This document shows positions 46,021 through 56,285 of a DNA stretch of 64,000 bases, piece after piece. The notes under the pieces are model-generated. The model was not told the origin of the DNA, made no database searches, and saw only the letters and a list, made by a program, of their open reading frames with translations. Each line of letters starts with the position of its first letter. The stretch's first letter is position 1. The DNA lies in assembly GCA_022184915.1 (NCBI GenBank), contig JAGTJU010000001.1:248001-312000 (forward strand), given 5' to 3'. A program made the translations under genes and the position numbers. The stretch is from Myxococcales bacterium. Its GTDB lineage: Bacteria; Myxococcota_A; Polyangia; Fen-1088.

Positions 46021-47700
46021 ATGACGACCGACACGATCCCATCTGTTTTCCCCACGCCTGGTGCTTCGCCCTATGCTTCGAGAGGCGAATCCGAGCGAGC
46101 GATCGAAACGGAGCCTGAAGAGCTCTCTTTGTCGCCATCGACACTGCCCTTCGACGAGACGGAGTACATCTTTGACAAGTCCACCGTCGTTGCGCCGCCC
46201 TGGTACGGAGTGCGCGAGGCGTTGACGCCCGTTGCTGCCGCCGCGGCGTTGCAGGATTCGCGTTCCCTCTTGCACCTCAGCCGCCCCGTCTCTGCAAGCG
46301 GCCAGCTCCGCGGTCGCGGGGATGCCCGCTGCGCGCCCCGCGGGAACGATGAACGGCTTGGCAGGTATCGCTTGCTCGAGCGGCTCGGAAAGGGCGGCAT
46401 GGCCGAGGTGTTTCGGGCTGTTGCCGAAGGGCCTCATGGCTTTCGGCGTGTGTGTGCGCTCAAACGCATCTTGCCCGAGTTCGCCCACTCACGCTGCTTT
46501 CAAGACCTGCTCGCGGACGAAGCGTACATCTCTGCCCGCCTTCACCATCCCCATCTCGTGGACGTGTACGACTTCGGGAGCGTGTCGGGTGAGCCCTACC
46601 TGGTCATGGAGTATCTCGACGGGCAGGATCTCGCCACGGTCCTCAAGGCGCTCTCACGCGATAAACGCAAGATGTCGCCAGCGGCCGCCGTGGGCATCGC
46701 CCGGCAGCTCGCCCGTGGGCTCGCCTACGCTCACACAATTCGAGGTGATGACGGCCAGCCGCTCAATCTCGTGCACCGAGACGTCAGTCCCGACAATGTG
46801 ATGTTGCTCGGCACGGGCACCGTCAAGCTGCTCGACTTCGGGATCGCGCTCTTCGATCCCCACGGGGCGGCCGCGGGCGCACACGACCGTATTTTGCGTG
46901 GCAAGCTGGGGTACGCGTCCCCGGAGCAGTCGCAGGGGCTGCCCGTGGATCGTCGTTCGGACGTCTTCTCGCTTGGCGTCGTGTTGTGGGAGATGCTCAC
47001 ATGTCGTCGGCTCTTCCTGGCCGATAGCGATGCCGACACTCTGCAAAGAGTGCTTTGGTCCCCCTGTCCGGAACCCTCGATGGTGTCTCCGCAGGTGCCA
47101 TCGTCCTTGGATGCCGTTGTGATGAAGGCTCTCGCGCGTGAGCCCCAAGCTCGCTACGAAAGCGCCGAGTCCTTTTTGGAGGCGCTCGAGCTGGCCCTGC
47201 ATACCGTTCCCGGGGGTGAAGCCGTGCTCGCGCAGATCGAGACGACGTCGAGGGGAGCGGCCGAAACCCCCGGGCCAAGCGCGCCCGCATCCACACGGTC
47301 GTTGATTGCGCTCACACCCTCGCGGTACGAGCGCACGGACGTGCTCGAGCTGCCGTCTCGCCGAAGGCACGTGATGGTCAAGGTGGCAGCGAGTGCCGGG
47401 CTGGCCTTGGGTTTGTTGTGGGGCATCGGTGCCCCTCGTCCAGAGCGTTCTCACGTCGGCGCAAATCACCTCGAGCCCACCAAGGGTATCTCTCTCAGCT
47501 TGATGCGCGCAGGCGAAAATCAGATTGCGGAAGAGGTGAGCCTTGTGCCCCCACCCGTTCGCGAGCGGTCCTTGCCAAGCGCGAAGGACCTCAGCGAAAG
47601 CACCTTTCCCTTCGTGGGTCCTCGTCAGCCACCGCCCCGTTTGAGCGCAGAGCCCTCCCCGCCGCCTTCATCCCTGCACGTCAATCCTTTCCTTCCGTGA
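46021..47700 (+). CDS. eukaryote-like Ser/Thr protein kinase
   Basis: 559 residues from ATG 46021 (ATG 46000 also possible). After a 115-residue N-terminal extension comes the kinase domain: Gly loop LGKGGMAEVFRA, Lys in CALKRILPEF, catalytic VHRDVSPDNVML, DFG in KLLDFGIALF, and GYASPEQSQG. All essential residues are present. One transmembrane helix (VKVAASAGLALGLLWGIGA, about 458-476) is followed by a short external tail. First gene of an operon with a TPR protein and a Cys-rich lipoprotein. Confidence 0.92.
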   Translation: MTTDTIPSVFPTPGASPYASRGESERAIETEPEELSLSPSTLPFDETEYIFDKSTVVAPPWYGVREALTPVAAAAALQDSRSLLHLSRPVSASGQLRGRGDARCAPRGNDERLGRYRLLERLGKGGMAEVFRAVAEGPHGFRRVCALKRILPEFAHSRCFQDLLADEAYISARLHHPHLVDVYDFGSVSGEPYLVMEYLDGQDLATVLKALSRDKRKMSPAAAVGIARQLARGLAYAHTIRGDDGQPLNLVHRDVSPDNVMLLGTGTVKLLDFGIALFDPHGAAAGAHDRILRGKLGYASPEQSQGLPVDRRSDVFSLGVVLWEMLTCRRLFLADSDADTLQRVLWSPCPEPSMVSPQVPSSLDAVVMKALAREPQARYESAESFLEALELALHTVPGGEAVLAQIETTSRGAAETPGPSAPASTRSLIALTPSRYERTDVLELPSRRRHVMVKVAASAGLALGLLWGIGAPRPERSHVGANHLEPTKGISLSLMRAGENQIAEEVSLVPPPVRERSLPSAKDLSESTFPFVGPRQPPPRLSAEPSPPPSSLHVNPFLP

Positions 47701-47703
47701 ACC

Positions 47704-48510
47704 ATGCAAGCGTGCCGCAAATGTGCTTCGTTTTTCGCCACGGTCGCGATCCTCACATCGCTACACCTGCCCCTGGGTGTCGTGCTCGCGAAACCCGAGG
47801 AGACCGTAGGCGCACGGCCTGAGGTCGCACGTGCGCACGCCGCCTTCCTGCGGGCCGAGCGCCACTTCGTCGAGGGCCGCTACCGCGCGGCCATGAAGGA
47901 GTACGCCATGGGCTTCAAGCTCACATCCTTGCCGGGTTTTCTTCTGAACATCGCCGACTGCCATCTGCGCCTTGGGAATCACGCAGAGGCGCGCAAGGCG
48001 TATCTGCGTTTTCTTGGCATGGCTGGCGCCGACGATCCGCATCGGGCGCACGTCGAGCGCGCGCTGGCGGAGGCGGAGGCAGGGCGATCGTCGATGCGCC
48101 CGAAGGAGGCGGGCCCGCTTTACCCTGCGCCCAAGGAAGGCCCGGGTTTGCGCGCGGCCTCGGTGCGGGGATCCCGCACTGTCGTCGTGCGCGCCGACAA
48201 ACCAGGTCCCACGCGAGACGAAGCTGGTGAAGCTCCAGGCGATCCGGCTGCACCGCCTCTTGCAAGCGCGGCACCCGCAACAGACCTGGCAGTGCGATCT
48301 TGGGAGCCCCTGCCACAGCGCGCGCTCTCGCCCGAGGTGGCGGAGGTGACGGCCGCTGCGCCCCCGGGGCGGAACCCGCCGGCTGAAGGTACGTGGATTT
48401 GGCCTGGGGTGGCAGCCAGCGTCGCAGCGGCCGCGGTACTGGGCTTTTTTGTTCTGCGTTCGGAGGAGGAACTCGTGCAGGAGGGATCGATTGGCACGTT
48501 GTCGCGTTGA
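47704..48510 (+). CDS. TPR-like exported/membrane protein
   Basis: 268 residues. Signal-like N-terminus (FFATVAILTSLHLPLGVVLA), then two TPR-type units (AFLRAERHFVEGRYRAAMKE, then FLLNIADCHLRLGNHAEARK), an Ala/Pro-rich linker and a C-terminal transmembrane helix (WPGVAASVAAAAVLGFFVL). This architecture is common beside kinase genes in myxobacteria. It starts 3 bases after the kinase stop and overlaps the next gene by 20 bases. Confidence 0.78.
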   Translation: MQACRKCASFFATVAILTSLHLPLGVVLAKPEETVGARPEVARAHAAFLRAERHFVEGRYRAAMKEYAMGFKLTSLPGFLLNIADCHLRLGNHAEARKAYLRFLGMAGADDPHRAHVERALAEAEAGRSSMRPKEAGPLYPAPKEGPGLRAASVRGSRTVVVRADKPGPTRDEAGEAPGDPAAPPLASAAPATDLAVRSWEPLPQRALSPEVAEVTAAAPPGRNPPAEGTWIWPGVAASVAAAAVLGFFVLRSEEELVQEGSIGTLSR

Positions 48511-49909
48511 TACGCTCGTGGCGGGATCGTTGCTCGGTGTTGCGGCTTTGGGGCTGCAGAGCGCTTGCCAGGACACCGGCTCGCCCACGAGCGTGCTCGT
48601 CAACGTGGTGCCCGGACCCGGTATGACGGACCCGCCGCACGCGTTTCGGGTCTTCGCGCGTTCGGGAGAGACATTCTTCTTCGAGGACGAACGTCTTCCT
48701 GAAACGGGGACGCTACATCCTGTGTCGGACCGAGACTACGGGAACATCGTCCTTTACGTCGGTGACGTGCGGAACACCTTTGCGCTCGACCTCTTCGCCA
48801 TTCGCGATGGTGAAAGGCGGGGGCGTGGCCGCGCCGATGTCGAAGTGATTGCCGGAGCTCAGAGCCAGGCCACGGTGACGATCCTTCCCACGTGGGCGTG
48901 GCCGGACGGGGGGGCGTTGCTGGGGCTCGCGCCGAATGGGGAGTCGTGTATCGACCGCTCCCAGTGCCTCTCGGGAGCTTGTGTCGATGCCGTTTGTTGC
49001 GCTACCGATTCGTGTTCCCCCTGTGAGGCCTGCAACCTCCCCGGAAAGGTAGGCGCCTGTTCAGCCGTGCCAGCCGGCGAGGGCGATGGTTTGGCCTGTG
49101 CGCCCGAAGGCGAACGCTCTTGTGATGGCCTCGGCAGCTGTCGTGCGTCCTCGGGGCAGCGCTGCCTGGCCGCGGCCGATTGTGCTTCGGGGCACTGCGT
49201 GCATGGCGTTTGCTGTGAGACCGCGTGCGCAGGGGCGTGTCTGTCGTGCACGCAAGCGGGCCAAGAGGGAAAGTGTGTGCCGTTGCCCGCGGGGAAAGAG
49301 GATGAAGCGTGCGGGCCCGAGCTACGCTGTGACGGGGTCGGAGGGTGCGGGCCTGCGTGCACCCTTCACTCTGACTGCCCAACCGGTCAGGCCTGCGTGG
49401 ACGGCACCTGTGTGACCCCGAAGCGAGAGGGTGAAACATGCGGCCACGACGATCAATGTGTCTCGGCCTTGTGCAGCGACGGCCGATGCTGCCGCCAGGC
49501 TTGTGGTCCTTGCACGGCCTGTACGGGTCCAGACGGTGTTTGCGCGCCCCTGCCGGTGGGGTGGCCGGATCCACGCCCGGAGGTGGGCTGCCAGGGGCTG
49601 TTTGCCTGTACGGGCCAGGGTACGTGCGCGCTTGCTGCGGGAGCGGCGTGCCGCCAGAACGAGGCGTGTGCCAGTGGCCACTGTGTGGAGGGCGGGTGTT
49701 GTGACCAGGCGTGCTCGGGCTTGTGCCGCACCTGCGAGGGCGGCCGCTGTGCACTCATCGTCAACGACGTTGACCCCGGCGCGTGCGAGGGCAACTTCCG
49801 CTGCAGCGCTGAAGGGCAGTGCCTGCGAGCGCAGGGGCAGGTCTGTCGTGTGCACAATGACTGTGCCGATGGCCTGTGCCTGAAAGGCCGCTGTGCTGCA
49901 AAGGAATGA
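48491..49909 (+). CDS. Cys-rich repeat lipoprotein
   Basis: 472 residues from TTG 48491, chosen because AGGAGGG precedes it at good spacing; it lies inside the end of the TPR gene. Lipobox LGLQSAC. After a 110-residue domain (VLVNVVPGPG, FALDLFAIRDG) the rest is tandem Cys modules of the form CxxxxQCxSGxCVDxxCC...CxxCxxPGxxGxC, about seven copies, with about 60 Cys that should form disulphides. Probably a surface adhesion or binding protein. Confidence 0.85.
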   Translation: MARCRVDTLVAGSLLGVAALGLQSACQDTGSPTSVLVNVVPGPGMTDPPHAFRVFARSGETFFFEDERLPETGTLHPVSDRDYGNIVLYVGDVRNTFALDLFAIRDGERRGRGRADVEVIAGAQSQATVTILPTWAWPDGGALLGLAPNGESCIDRSQCLSGACVDAVCCATDSCSPCEACNLPGKVGACSAVPAGEGDGLACAPEGERSCDGLGSCRASSGQRCLAAADCASGHCVHGVCCETACAGACLSCTQAGQEGKCVPLPAGKEDEACGPELRCDGVGGCGPACTLHSDCPTGQACVDGTCVTPKREGETCGHDDQCVSALCSDGRCCRQACGPCTACTGPDGVCAPLPVGWPDPRPEVGCQGLFACTGQGTCALAAGAACRQNEACASGHCVEGGCCDQACSGLCRTCEGGRCALIVNDVDPGACEGNFRCSAEGQCLRAQGQVCRVHNDCADGLCLKGRCAAKE

Positions 49910-49910
49910 G

Positions 49911-50663
49911 CTAGGCCCCCAAAGAAGGCCGTCCTTTGCCGTCGCTTGTCAAAGCATCTCCGATTCTTTCGCGCACGCTCGCGGCGAAGGTCTCGAGGTC
50001 GGACGCGGCGAAGGTCGCGGGAGGCTCTGCAGGCAAGACCTGCACGCGGATGCGGGCGGGGCGGCAGATCCAGCCGTGCTTGGCCAGGGCCTCCCGGGTT
50101 CCCAAGATGGCAATGGGAAGCACGGGGACGTTTGCCGTTCGTGCGAGCGCAAAGGCGCCGGTCTTGAAGGGGCGCAACTCTGGGGTCTCCGAGCGGGTTC
50201 CTTCGGGAAACATCATCACGGAGCTGCCTTGCGCCAGCAGCGCACGGCACGCCTCGAGCATCGTCTGCACGCTGGCTTTGTCGCCGCGCCGAAGGGGGAC
50301 GTACCCGTTCAAGCGCATGTTCCAGCCAATGAGGGGAACCTTGAAGTTTTCGGCCTTCGATACCCACTTGAAGTGCGTGAACAGGCGGTAGAGCACCATG
50401 ATGTCCGTTGCCGAACTGTGGTTGGCGACCATCACGTAGGGGGTGCCGGGCTGGATGTTCTCCTTGCCTTTCACCTCCACGCGCCACAGGGGACTGCACC
50501 AGGTGTAAAGCGAGGCCCAAAAACTGGTGAAGCGATGCAAAATCGCGCGACGGGGATCCCACAGAGCCGTTGTGCCCCAAACGAAGAGCGCAACCGGGAA
50601 CAGGGCCAAAGCCGTGACGCTCACGAAAATCCAGTACATCAAAGACAAAAAACGGCTCGCCAT
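49911..50663 (-). CDS. 1-acylglycerol-3-phosphate acyltransferase (PlsC-like)
   Basis: 250 residues. One N-terminal membrane helix (MYWIFVSVTALALFPVALFV). Acyltransferase motifs: NHSSATD (HX4D) at about 80-86, the KAENFKVPLIGW region, and FPEGTRS at about 151-157. It should transfer an acyl chain to lysophosphatidic acid or a related lipid at the inner membrane. Converges with the Cys-rich lipoprotein gene, 1 base apart. Confidence 0.9.
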   Translation of the reverse strand: MASRFLSLMYWIFVSVTALALFPVALFVWGTTALWDPRRAILHRFTSFWASLYTWCSPLWRVEVKGKENIQPGTPYVMVANHSSATDIMVLYRLFTHFKWVSKAENFKVPLIGWNMRLNGYVPLRRGDKASVQTMLEACRALLAQGSSVMMFPEGTRSETPELRPFKTGAFALARTANVPVLPIAILGTREALAKHGWICRPARIRVQVLPAEPPATFAASDLETFAASVRERIGDALTSDGKGRPSLGA

Positions 50664-50774
50664 ACGTATTCGTACCTTCGCCTAGACGCTCGGGAGAACT
50701 TTTCGCACACGCGCGCCCCTTGGGGTGGCGTTGTGACACGAACGTTATAGTCGAGCCGGGAGGAACGCGCCCGT

Positions 50775-51818
50775 TCAGGGCGTGCTGCAACCGATGCGCG
50801 CGGTGTGCAGCGCCAGGTCGTCGATCCAGGCGATCCAGGGCTTCGAGACGGTTTGGTAAATCGTAAAGCCGAACCACATCCGGGTGAGGGGTTTCGGAAA
50901 CGCGTAGGTGGCGGGTTGTTTGTTGCCTTCCCAGACGAGCTTGGGCCGCTCCATGCCGTTCCACCAGATCTGTGCCCTGTCATTGGCCGCGTCCACGAAC
51001 CACTCGGCACAGATCCACTCCCCTTCGGGCAGGTGCTTGTCGCCGTCGACCAGGGCGGTTTCCCCGTTTCCGCGGGTCTCGACGTTGAACATCATGTGAT
51101 GCCAGCCCGGGCCCGCGGTCCCCGCAATGCGGACGCTGGTCTTCAACGAGGTTCCGTTGTGCTCCGCGAGGTCCCAGTGCGTGTTTTCGGGCGGGCGCTG
51201 CTCGATGAACAAAAAGGCGCGCCCATAGAACGGCTGTCCGGAGAGGGCGAAGGACCTCGTTTCGATGAAGTTTTCTGAATACGAAGTGCCCGTCTGCAGC
51301 CTGAGCGCCCGCTGGCCCGCGTGCCTTTGGGCCGTGCCCACACGGGCGTTCCCCACCACCTTCCAGCGCTCCGCGTTCGGAGGGCCTGGCGCTGTCTGCT
51401 CGAAGGTCTCGCATAGCACGTAGGGGCACTCGGGCGGCGCTCCCGCTTGTCCGGCGTTGCCCCCCATCGCCCCAGCTTCTCCGCCGCCCGCGCCGCCCGC
51501 GCCAGCATCCGCACCGCCCGCAGCTGCGCCGCCGGCGCCGGCATCCGCACCGCCCGCAGCCGTGCCGCCGGCGCCCCCTGCACCGGTTCCCCCTGCGCCC
51601 GCCCCCCCTGGGCGAGAGCCTCCGGCTCCGGCCGTCGGGACGCCTCCCGAGCCACCCTTGCGGGCCTCGTCATCGGAGCTCTCTGCCGAAGCCCGTCCGC
51701 CGCTCTCTGTGCCCGGCTCGAGCGGCTCTTCGTCCTTGCCGGGGGACGCCGCACAGGCGAAAAGCACGCTCGCAAGGACGGGGCAAGCCAGGATCAGCGG
51801 ACGCGTTCGAGAGGACAT
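50775..51818 (-). CDS. Gly/Ala-rich lipoprotein with jelly-roll-like domain
   Basis: 347 residues from ATG 51818. Lipobox LASVLFAC, then an Ala/Gly/Asp linker with repeated GGADAGAGGA. The C-terminal 210 residues (CETFEQTAPGPPNAERWKVV, ALRLQTGTSYSENFIETRSF, GRAFLFIEQRPPENTHWDL, KPWIAWIDDLALHTARIGC) look like a concanavalin-type beta-sandwich of the kind found in polysaccharide-binding proteins. No catalytic residues recognised. Confidence 0.72.
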   Translation of the reverse strand: MSSRTRPLILACPVLASVLFACAASPGKDEEPLEPGTESGGRASAESSDDEARKGGSGGVPTAGAGGSRPGGAGAGGTGAGGAGGTAAGGADAGAGGAAAGGADAGAGGAGGGEAGAMGGNAGQAGAPPECPYVLCETFEQTAPGPPNAERWKVVGNARVGTAQRHAGQRALRLQTGTSYSENFIETRSFALSGQPFYGRAFLFIEQRPPENTHWDLAEHNGTSLKTSVRIAGTAGPGWHHMMFNVETRGNGETALVDGDKHLPEGEWICAEWFVDAANDRAQIWWNGMERPKLVWEGNKQPATYAFPKPLTRMWFGFTIYQTVSKPWIAWIDDLALHTARIGCSTP

Positions 51819-51928
51819 CCTGGGTCTATGTCGAAGTGTCCACACAATCTTCACAGGTTCATCCGGCACGCTCGCCTTACGCGTGGGGTGGTAGGCTCGA
51901 GCGCCCCCCGCGTCGGGCCCGCCCCGCC

Positions 51929-52819
51929 CTAAGGTGTGGTCATGAGCGGCGCGCCGCAGCCGACGTGTTCCAGCAACGCACCCGGGGGAGGAGACAGCTT
52001 GAACGACTCCGCTGCGATGTCGGGATTGATCCGGCGGTCACGCACCTTGATCTCCACGCCGTCGTCGAAGCTGGCGCCCGGCTCCGCGAAGCGGATGGTC
52101 TCGGGGAACGCGATACCCTCGTGTCGCGTGACGCCCTCGTAGCGCACGCGCCACCACCCGGGCCGGCCGTGCGCGTCCTTGGCGGCGCCCTCCACACCCA
52201 GCACGTCGAAGCCCAGGCTCGACTTGCGCATGAGCACGCGCAGCCGTTGTGAGCGGCCGTCCGGACTGGGCGACGTCATCTCGAGGCGCTCGGCGCCCAC
52301 CTCCGCGTCCCAGTCCAAACCCACCACGCGGGCCCCAGGACCCACGGGCGCATCACCCAGGAGAATGGCCGCGATCGCTTCCGGTGGCAGGGGAATGCGG
52401 ACCAACGAGGCCACGTTCTGCGGACAGGCGGGCCCTTCGCGAAACACGTTGCGTTCCATGTCGAGCAGCGCGAATCCACCCGCACCGTCAGTCGTCAACG
52501 CCGCCACCGTGCCTTTGAGGCTCACCTCGGCCTCGAAACGCAGGCGGCCCGAACGTTCGACCAGCATGAGCACGGTGGCCTTGATGCGGTCACCGCCCAA
52601 CCAGCTCGTGGTCTTGGTCTGCAAGTTGAGGGCGCGCACGGCGTCCTGGCGTTCGCGCAGCGCCGTCATGAGCGTCTCCGCGTCGGGCGCCGCGTAGGGG
52701 CGGGGCTTTGCCGCGTGGCCACAGGCCGAAAGCGCCCACGCGCCCCAGCAAAGCACGATCACGAAACGCCGCATACTCGTGGGACGTCGTTGCGTAGGGC
52801 CTTGTTCAGCCGGCTTCAT
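51929..52819 (-). CDS. lipoprotein resembling the DUF4292/LolA-like family
   Basis: 296 residues. The ATG at 52819 overlaps the TPR gene stop (ATGA), so coupling favours it; ATG 52774 is an alternative. Lipobox WGAWALSAC. The body (LRERQDAVRALNLQTKTTSW, RLRFEAEVSLKGTVAALTTD, FALLDMERNVFREG, AESFKLSPPPGA) has the pattern of half-barrel lipid-carrier proteins such as LolA/LolB. It could carry a lipid or lipoprotein across the periplasm; that is inference. Confidence 0.68.
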   Translation of the reverse strand: MKPAEQGPTQRRPTSMRRFVIVLCWGAWALSACGHAAKPRPYAAPDAETLMTALRERQDAVRALNLQTKTTSWLGGDRIKATVLMLVERSGRLRFEAEVSLKGTVAALTTDGAGGFALLDMERNVFREGPACPQNVASLVRIPLPPEAIAAILLGDAPVGPGARVVGLDWDAEVGAERLEMTSPSPDGRSQRLRVLMRKSSLGFDVLGVEGAAKDAHGRPGWWRVRYEGVTRHEGIAFPETIRFAEPGASFDDGVEIKVRDRRINPDIAAESFKLSPPPGALLEHVGCGAPLMTTP

Positions 52820-54645
52820 CGTGGTTTTCCCGCTCCCGCGTCCGAACGGGCCTCGTGGGGCCCTTTCCCAGGGCCTCCCGAGCGGCCGTGCGGCAGGCTC
52901 GCAAGCAGCGCTTCCAGCTGGGCCTTGAGCTTGGGTTCAGGCCCAAGCGCCAACGCCTGGCGGGCGCGGGCCCTGGCCGGCTCAATGGCCCCTTGTTTGG
53001 CCTCCAGCATGGCCACGTGGGCCACGATCTCCGGCTCTTCGGGCTCGATGGCGGCTGCGCCACGCAGGAACGGGGCTGCCGTGGCGAACCGCCCCTGTTG
53101 GAAATGAATCCAGCCCACCGTATCCAGGATCGCCGCCGACCCTGGCGTGAACGCCAGCGCCACTTGCGCGCGCTTTTCGGCGAGCGCGAGCCGTTCGCCT
53201 CGCTCTGCGGCCACGAAGGCCCAGAAGTTGAGCGCTTCGATGCGGCTGGGGTCCTTGACCAGCACCTCTTCGGCCAGCGCCAGCGCGCGTGCCTTGTCCC
53301 CGTACTTGTCCTCCAAGGTGGCGGCGGCAAGTTGCAGCCGCACGTCACTGCGGAGCTCGGGCGGAACGTCGGCCAGGATCTGCCGGGCCCGCGCGAGCTG
53401 GGACGCACTGGCAGCCAGCAGCGCTTGGGCTACGACGACCTCGCGCTGCATGTCGGGGTCGAGTGCATCGTCGCTGACCGTGGAAAGCAACGCCTGGGCG
53501 GCAGGAACATCGCCTTGCTCTCGCAGCAACGCCACGGCCCGCAGGCGGCCCTCGGCGAAGGTGGGGGCATCCTCGGCAATGGCCTCGAAGCTCCGCATCG
53601 CCTCCAGAGGCTGTCGCGCCGCCTCCAAAACCACGCCCTTCGCAAAAAGAGCCCTGCCGCGGGCGTCGTTCGGCGGCTGGGTGCTCAACGCCGCGTCCGC
53701 CATTTCCAGGGCCTGTTCGAGGCGGCCCGCGGCGCGCTCGAGCTCCATGCGCGCGTACAGGGTCGATGGGTCGTCGACGCTCACGCGCAGACTTTCGGCC
53801 AGGGCCGCCGCATCTTCACTGAAGCCGTGGGTACGCAAAAACAAGGCGTAGGCGGCGGCGACCCCCAGATCCCCCTCTGCGCGCGCCAGCGTTTCCACGT
53901 AGGCCGAGCGGGCTTCCTGCAGGTGCCCGTCTGCCGTGTCGAGCCGCGCCAGGAGCAGGCGGGCTTCGAGGTGGTCGGGTTCAATCTCCACGAGCCTGCG
54001 GTAGAGCCTCCGGGCGCTGTCGCGCGCGCCGGTGGCCCAGTCGAGCGCCGCCTGGCGATACAGCCCCGGCTGAGACGCTGGCAGGCCTTCGAGCAGAGCG
54101 CCCAGCGTGTCCCGGGCTCCCGGCAGATCGAGCGCCATCAGCTGCAGGTCGGCGCGCTCGAGATACACCCGCTCGGCCTCTTCCGCGCCGTGGCCGAAGT
54201 CCGTCAGGGGCAAGGCGCGGGTCAACGCCTCCGCGGCGGCCCGGGCGTCGCCCCGGTGAAGCAGGAGGTGCGCCTCTGCCATCAAGCCGTCCACGGTCGT
54301 GTCGATCGCCAGCGATGCGTCGATCGCCTTGCGGGCGTCGTCCGCGCGATCGAGCGCGAGCAGGTTTTCCGCCAAGCGCGCCCAAACCTCGGGGGCGCGG
54401 GGATCTTCGCCCACCGCGCGCTCGAGCTCGGCCACGGCGTCTTCGTAGCGTTCTTCCTCCTCGAAAAGCAGAGCGCGTGCCACGTGTTCGTAGGCGCGGG
54501 GGCTCACCTGACGGGTCACGAGCACCTTGCCGTTCACGATCTTCGTGACCACGGGCTGCCGTGCGGCGCAGGCCGGTGCCAGGATTAGCCAGAGCCCCAC
54601 GAGCCCTCGCAAAAAAGGGCTGCGGCAAACGGAAGCAAGCCACAT
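52816..54645 (-). CDS. TPR-repeat lipoprotein
   Basis: 609 residues from ATG 54645. Lipobox GLWLILAPAC; then about fifteen TPR-type helix pairs over residues 50-590 (for example LLFEEEERYEDAVAELERAV, ALDWATGARDSARRLYRRLV, WIHFQQGRFATAAPFLRGAA). It is probably a periplasmic scaffold. It follows the carboxylase gene by 16 bases and overlaps the DUF4292-like gene, so the four genes from 56621 to 51929 form an operon. Confidence 0.85.
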   Translation of the reverse strand: MWLASVCRSPFLRGLVGLWLILAPACAARQPVVTKIVNGKVLVTRQVSPRAYEHVARALLFEEEERYEDAVAELERAVGEDPRAPEVWARLAENLLALDRADDARKAIDASLAIDTTVDGLMAEAHLLLHRGDARAAAEALTRALPLTDFGHGAEEAERVYLERADLQLMALDLPGARDTLGALLEGLPASQPGLYRQAALDWATGARDSARRLYRRLVEIEPDHLEARLLLARLDTADGHLQEARSAYVETLARAEGDLGVAAAYALFLRTHGFSEDAAALAESLRVSVDDPSTLYARMELERAAGRLEQALEMADAALSTQPPNDARGRALFAKGVVLEAARQPLEAMRSFEAIAEDAPTFAEGRLRAVALLREQGDVPAAQALLSTVSDDALDPDMQREVVVAQALLAASASQLARARQILADVPPELRSDVRLQLAAATLEDKYGDKARALALAEEVLVKDPSRIEALNFWAFVAAERGERLALAEKRAQVALAFTPGSAAILDTVGWIHFQQGRFATAAPFLRGAAAIEPEEPEIVAHVAMLEAKQGAIEPARARARQALALGPEPKLKAQLEALLASLPHGRSGGPGKGPHEARSDAGAGKPR

Positions 54646-54661
54646 CACGGTGGGGGGCTCC

Positions 54662-56275
54662 TCACAAAGGAATGTTACCGTGCTTGCGCGCCGGCAAGAC
54701 CTCGCGCTTGTTCGCCAGATCATCGAGCGCGCGGCAGAGGCGCGCGCGGGTTTGCCGCGGCCGAATGACGGCATCGATGTAACCCAGCGAGGCGGCTTCG
54801 TAGGGATTCGCGAAGCGCTCACGATACTCGGCCACGTAGGCGGCCCGGGCGGCCTGGGGATCGGGGGCCCGGGCGATCTCGTTGCGGAAGATGATGTTCA
54901 CGGCGCCTTCCGAACCCATGACGGCGATCTCGGCGCCGGGATACGCGAAGTTCAGATCCGCCCGGATGTGCTTCGACGCCATGACGTCGTAGGCGCCTCC
55001 GTAGGCTTTGCGCGTGATCACGGTGACCTTGGGTACGGTGGCTTCGGCATAGGCGTAGAGCAACTTGGCGCCGTGCCGGATGATGCCGCCGAACTCCTGC
55101 GCGGTTCCCGGGAGGAAGCCGGGAACGTCCACGAAGGTGATGAGGGGCACGTTGAAGGCGTCACAGAACCTCACGAACCGTGCAGCTTTCACCGAAGCGT
55201 CGATGTCGAGGCAGCCGGCCAGATGGGCGGGTTGGTTCGCCACCACCCCCACAGGACGACCGCCAAGGCGTGCGAACCCCACCACGATGTTGCGGGCAAA
55301 ATCGGGCTGAATCTCGAAGAAGTTGGGTTCGCCTTCGGCTCTGTCGACGATGCGTTCCACGAGCACACGCATGTCGTAGGGCTTCGCGGAATCTGAAGGG
55401 ATGAAGCCATCGAGGTCGGCGTCTTCCCGATCACGGGGGTCTTGTGAGGGCCTTCGGGGAGGATCCTCGCGGTTGTTCGAGGGCAAAAACGAAAGCAACT
55501 GCCGCAGGCCTTCGAGGCACGCGGCTTCGCTGGGAAAGTGCCGGTGGGCCACACCCGAACGTGACGCGTGGGCCTCGGCGCCCCCCAGGGCCTCCTTGGT
55601 GACCTCTTCATGCGTGACGGTGCGAATCACGTCGGGGCCGGTGATGAACATGTGGCTGGTGCCGTCGACCATGAACACAAAGTCCGTGATCGCAGGCGAA
55701 TACACGGCGCCTCCGGCACAGGGGCCGAGGATCGCAGAGAGCTGTGGCACTACGCCGCTTGCCAGGGTGTTGCGCAGAAAAATGTCGGCATAGCCACCCA
55801 GCGAGGCCACCCCTTCCTGAATGCGAGCGCCCCCCGAGTCGTTCAGCCCGATGACGGGGGCGCCGGTCTTCATGGCGAGGTCCATCACCTTGCAGATCTT
55901 GCCGGCGTACGCTTGGGACAGTGAGCCTCCGAAGACGGTGAAGTCCTGGGCGAAGAGGTAGACGAGCCGGCCGTCGATGCGGGCCGACCCGGTCACCACG
56001 CCGTCGCCAGGGATCCTCTGGGCTCCAAGGCCGAAGGCGGTGGACCTGTGGGTCACCAGCTTGTCCAGCTCGAGAAAGCTCCCGGGATCGCAAAGCAGCT
56101 CGAGGCGTTCGCGCGCGGTGAGTTTGCCCGAGGCGTGTTGCTTCGCGACCCGCTCGGGTCCGCCTCCGGCTTCGGCTTGCCTCTCCAGGTCTTCGAGCCG
56201 GGCGAGAGGATCCGAGGTCGAGGGCTGTGAAGCTTCTTTGGCCGAGGAGGGGTCGAGTTCGTTCTTGGGATTCAT
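54662..56275 (-). CDS. pccB: acyl-CoA carboxylase, carboxyltransferase beta subunit (propionyl-CoA type)
   Basis: 537 residues. The crotonase-fold carboxyltransferase halves are both complete: [57 protein letters not shown] (oxyanion hole), then [38 protein letters not shown] and [20 protein letters not shown]. It moves CO2 from biotin to propionyl- or acetyl-CoA, making methylmalonyl-CoA or malonyl-CoA. The biotin carboxylase/BCCP partner is not in the window. Gene symbol by similarity only. Confidence 0.93.
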   Translation of the reverse strand: MNPKNELDPSSAKEASQPSTSDPLARLEDLERQAEAGGGPERVAKQHASGKLTARERLELLCDPGSFLELDKLVTHRSTAFGLGAQRIPGDGVVTGSARIDGRLVYLFAQDFTVFGGSLSQAYAGKICKVMDLAMKTGAPVIGLNDSGGARIQEGVASLGGYADIFLRNTLASGVVPQLSAILGPCAGGAVYSPAITDFVFMVDGTSHMFITGPDVIRTVTHEEVTKEALGGAEAHASRSGVAHRHFPSEAACLEGLRQLLSFLPSNNREDPPRRPSQDPRDREDADLDGFIPSDSAKPYDMRVLVERIVDRAEGEPNFFEIQPDFARNIVVGFARLGGRPVGVVANQPAHLAGCLDIDASVKAARFVRFCDAFNVPLITFVDVPGFLPGTAQEFGGIIRHGAKLLYAYAEATVPKVTVITRKAYGGAYDVMASKHIRADLNFAYPGAEIAVMGSEGAVNIIFRNEIARAPDPQAARAAYVAEYRERFANPYEAASLGYIDAVIRPRQTRARLCRALDDLANKREVLPARKHGNIPL

Positions 56276-56285
56276 GAAGGGAAGC

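Noticed and set aside
52855-54588. 577-codon plus-strand open frame
   Set aside because: It is antisense to the TPR lipoprotein gene, which has clear repeats, a lipobox and operon context.
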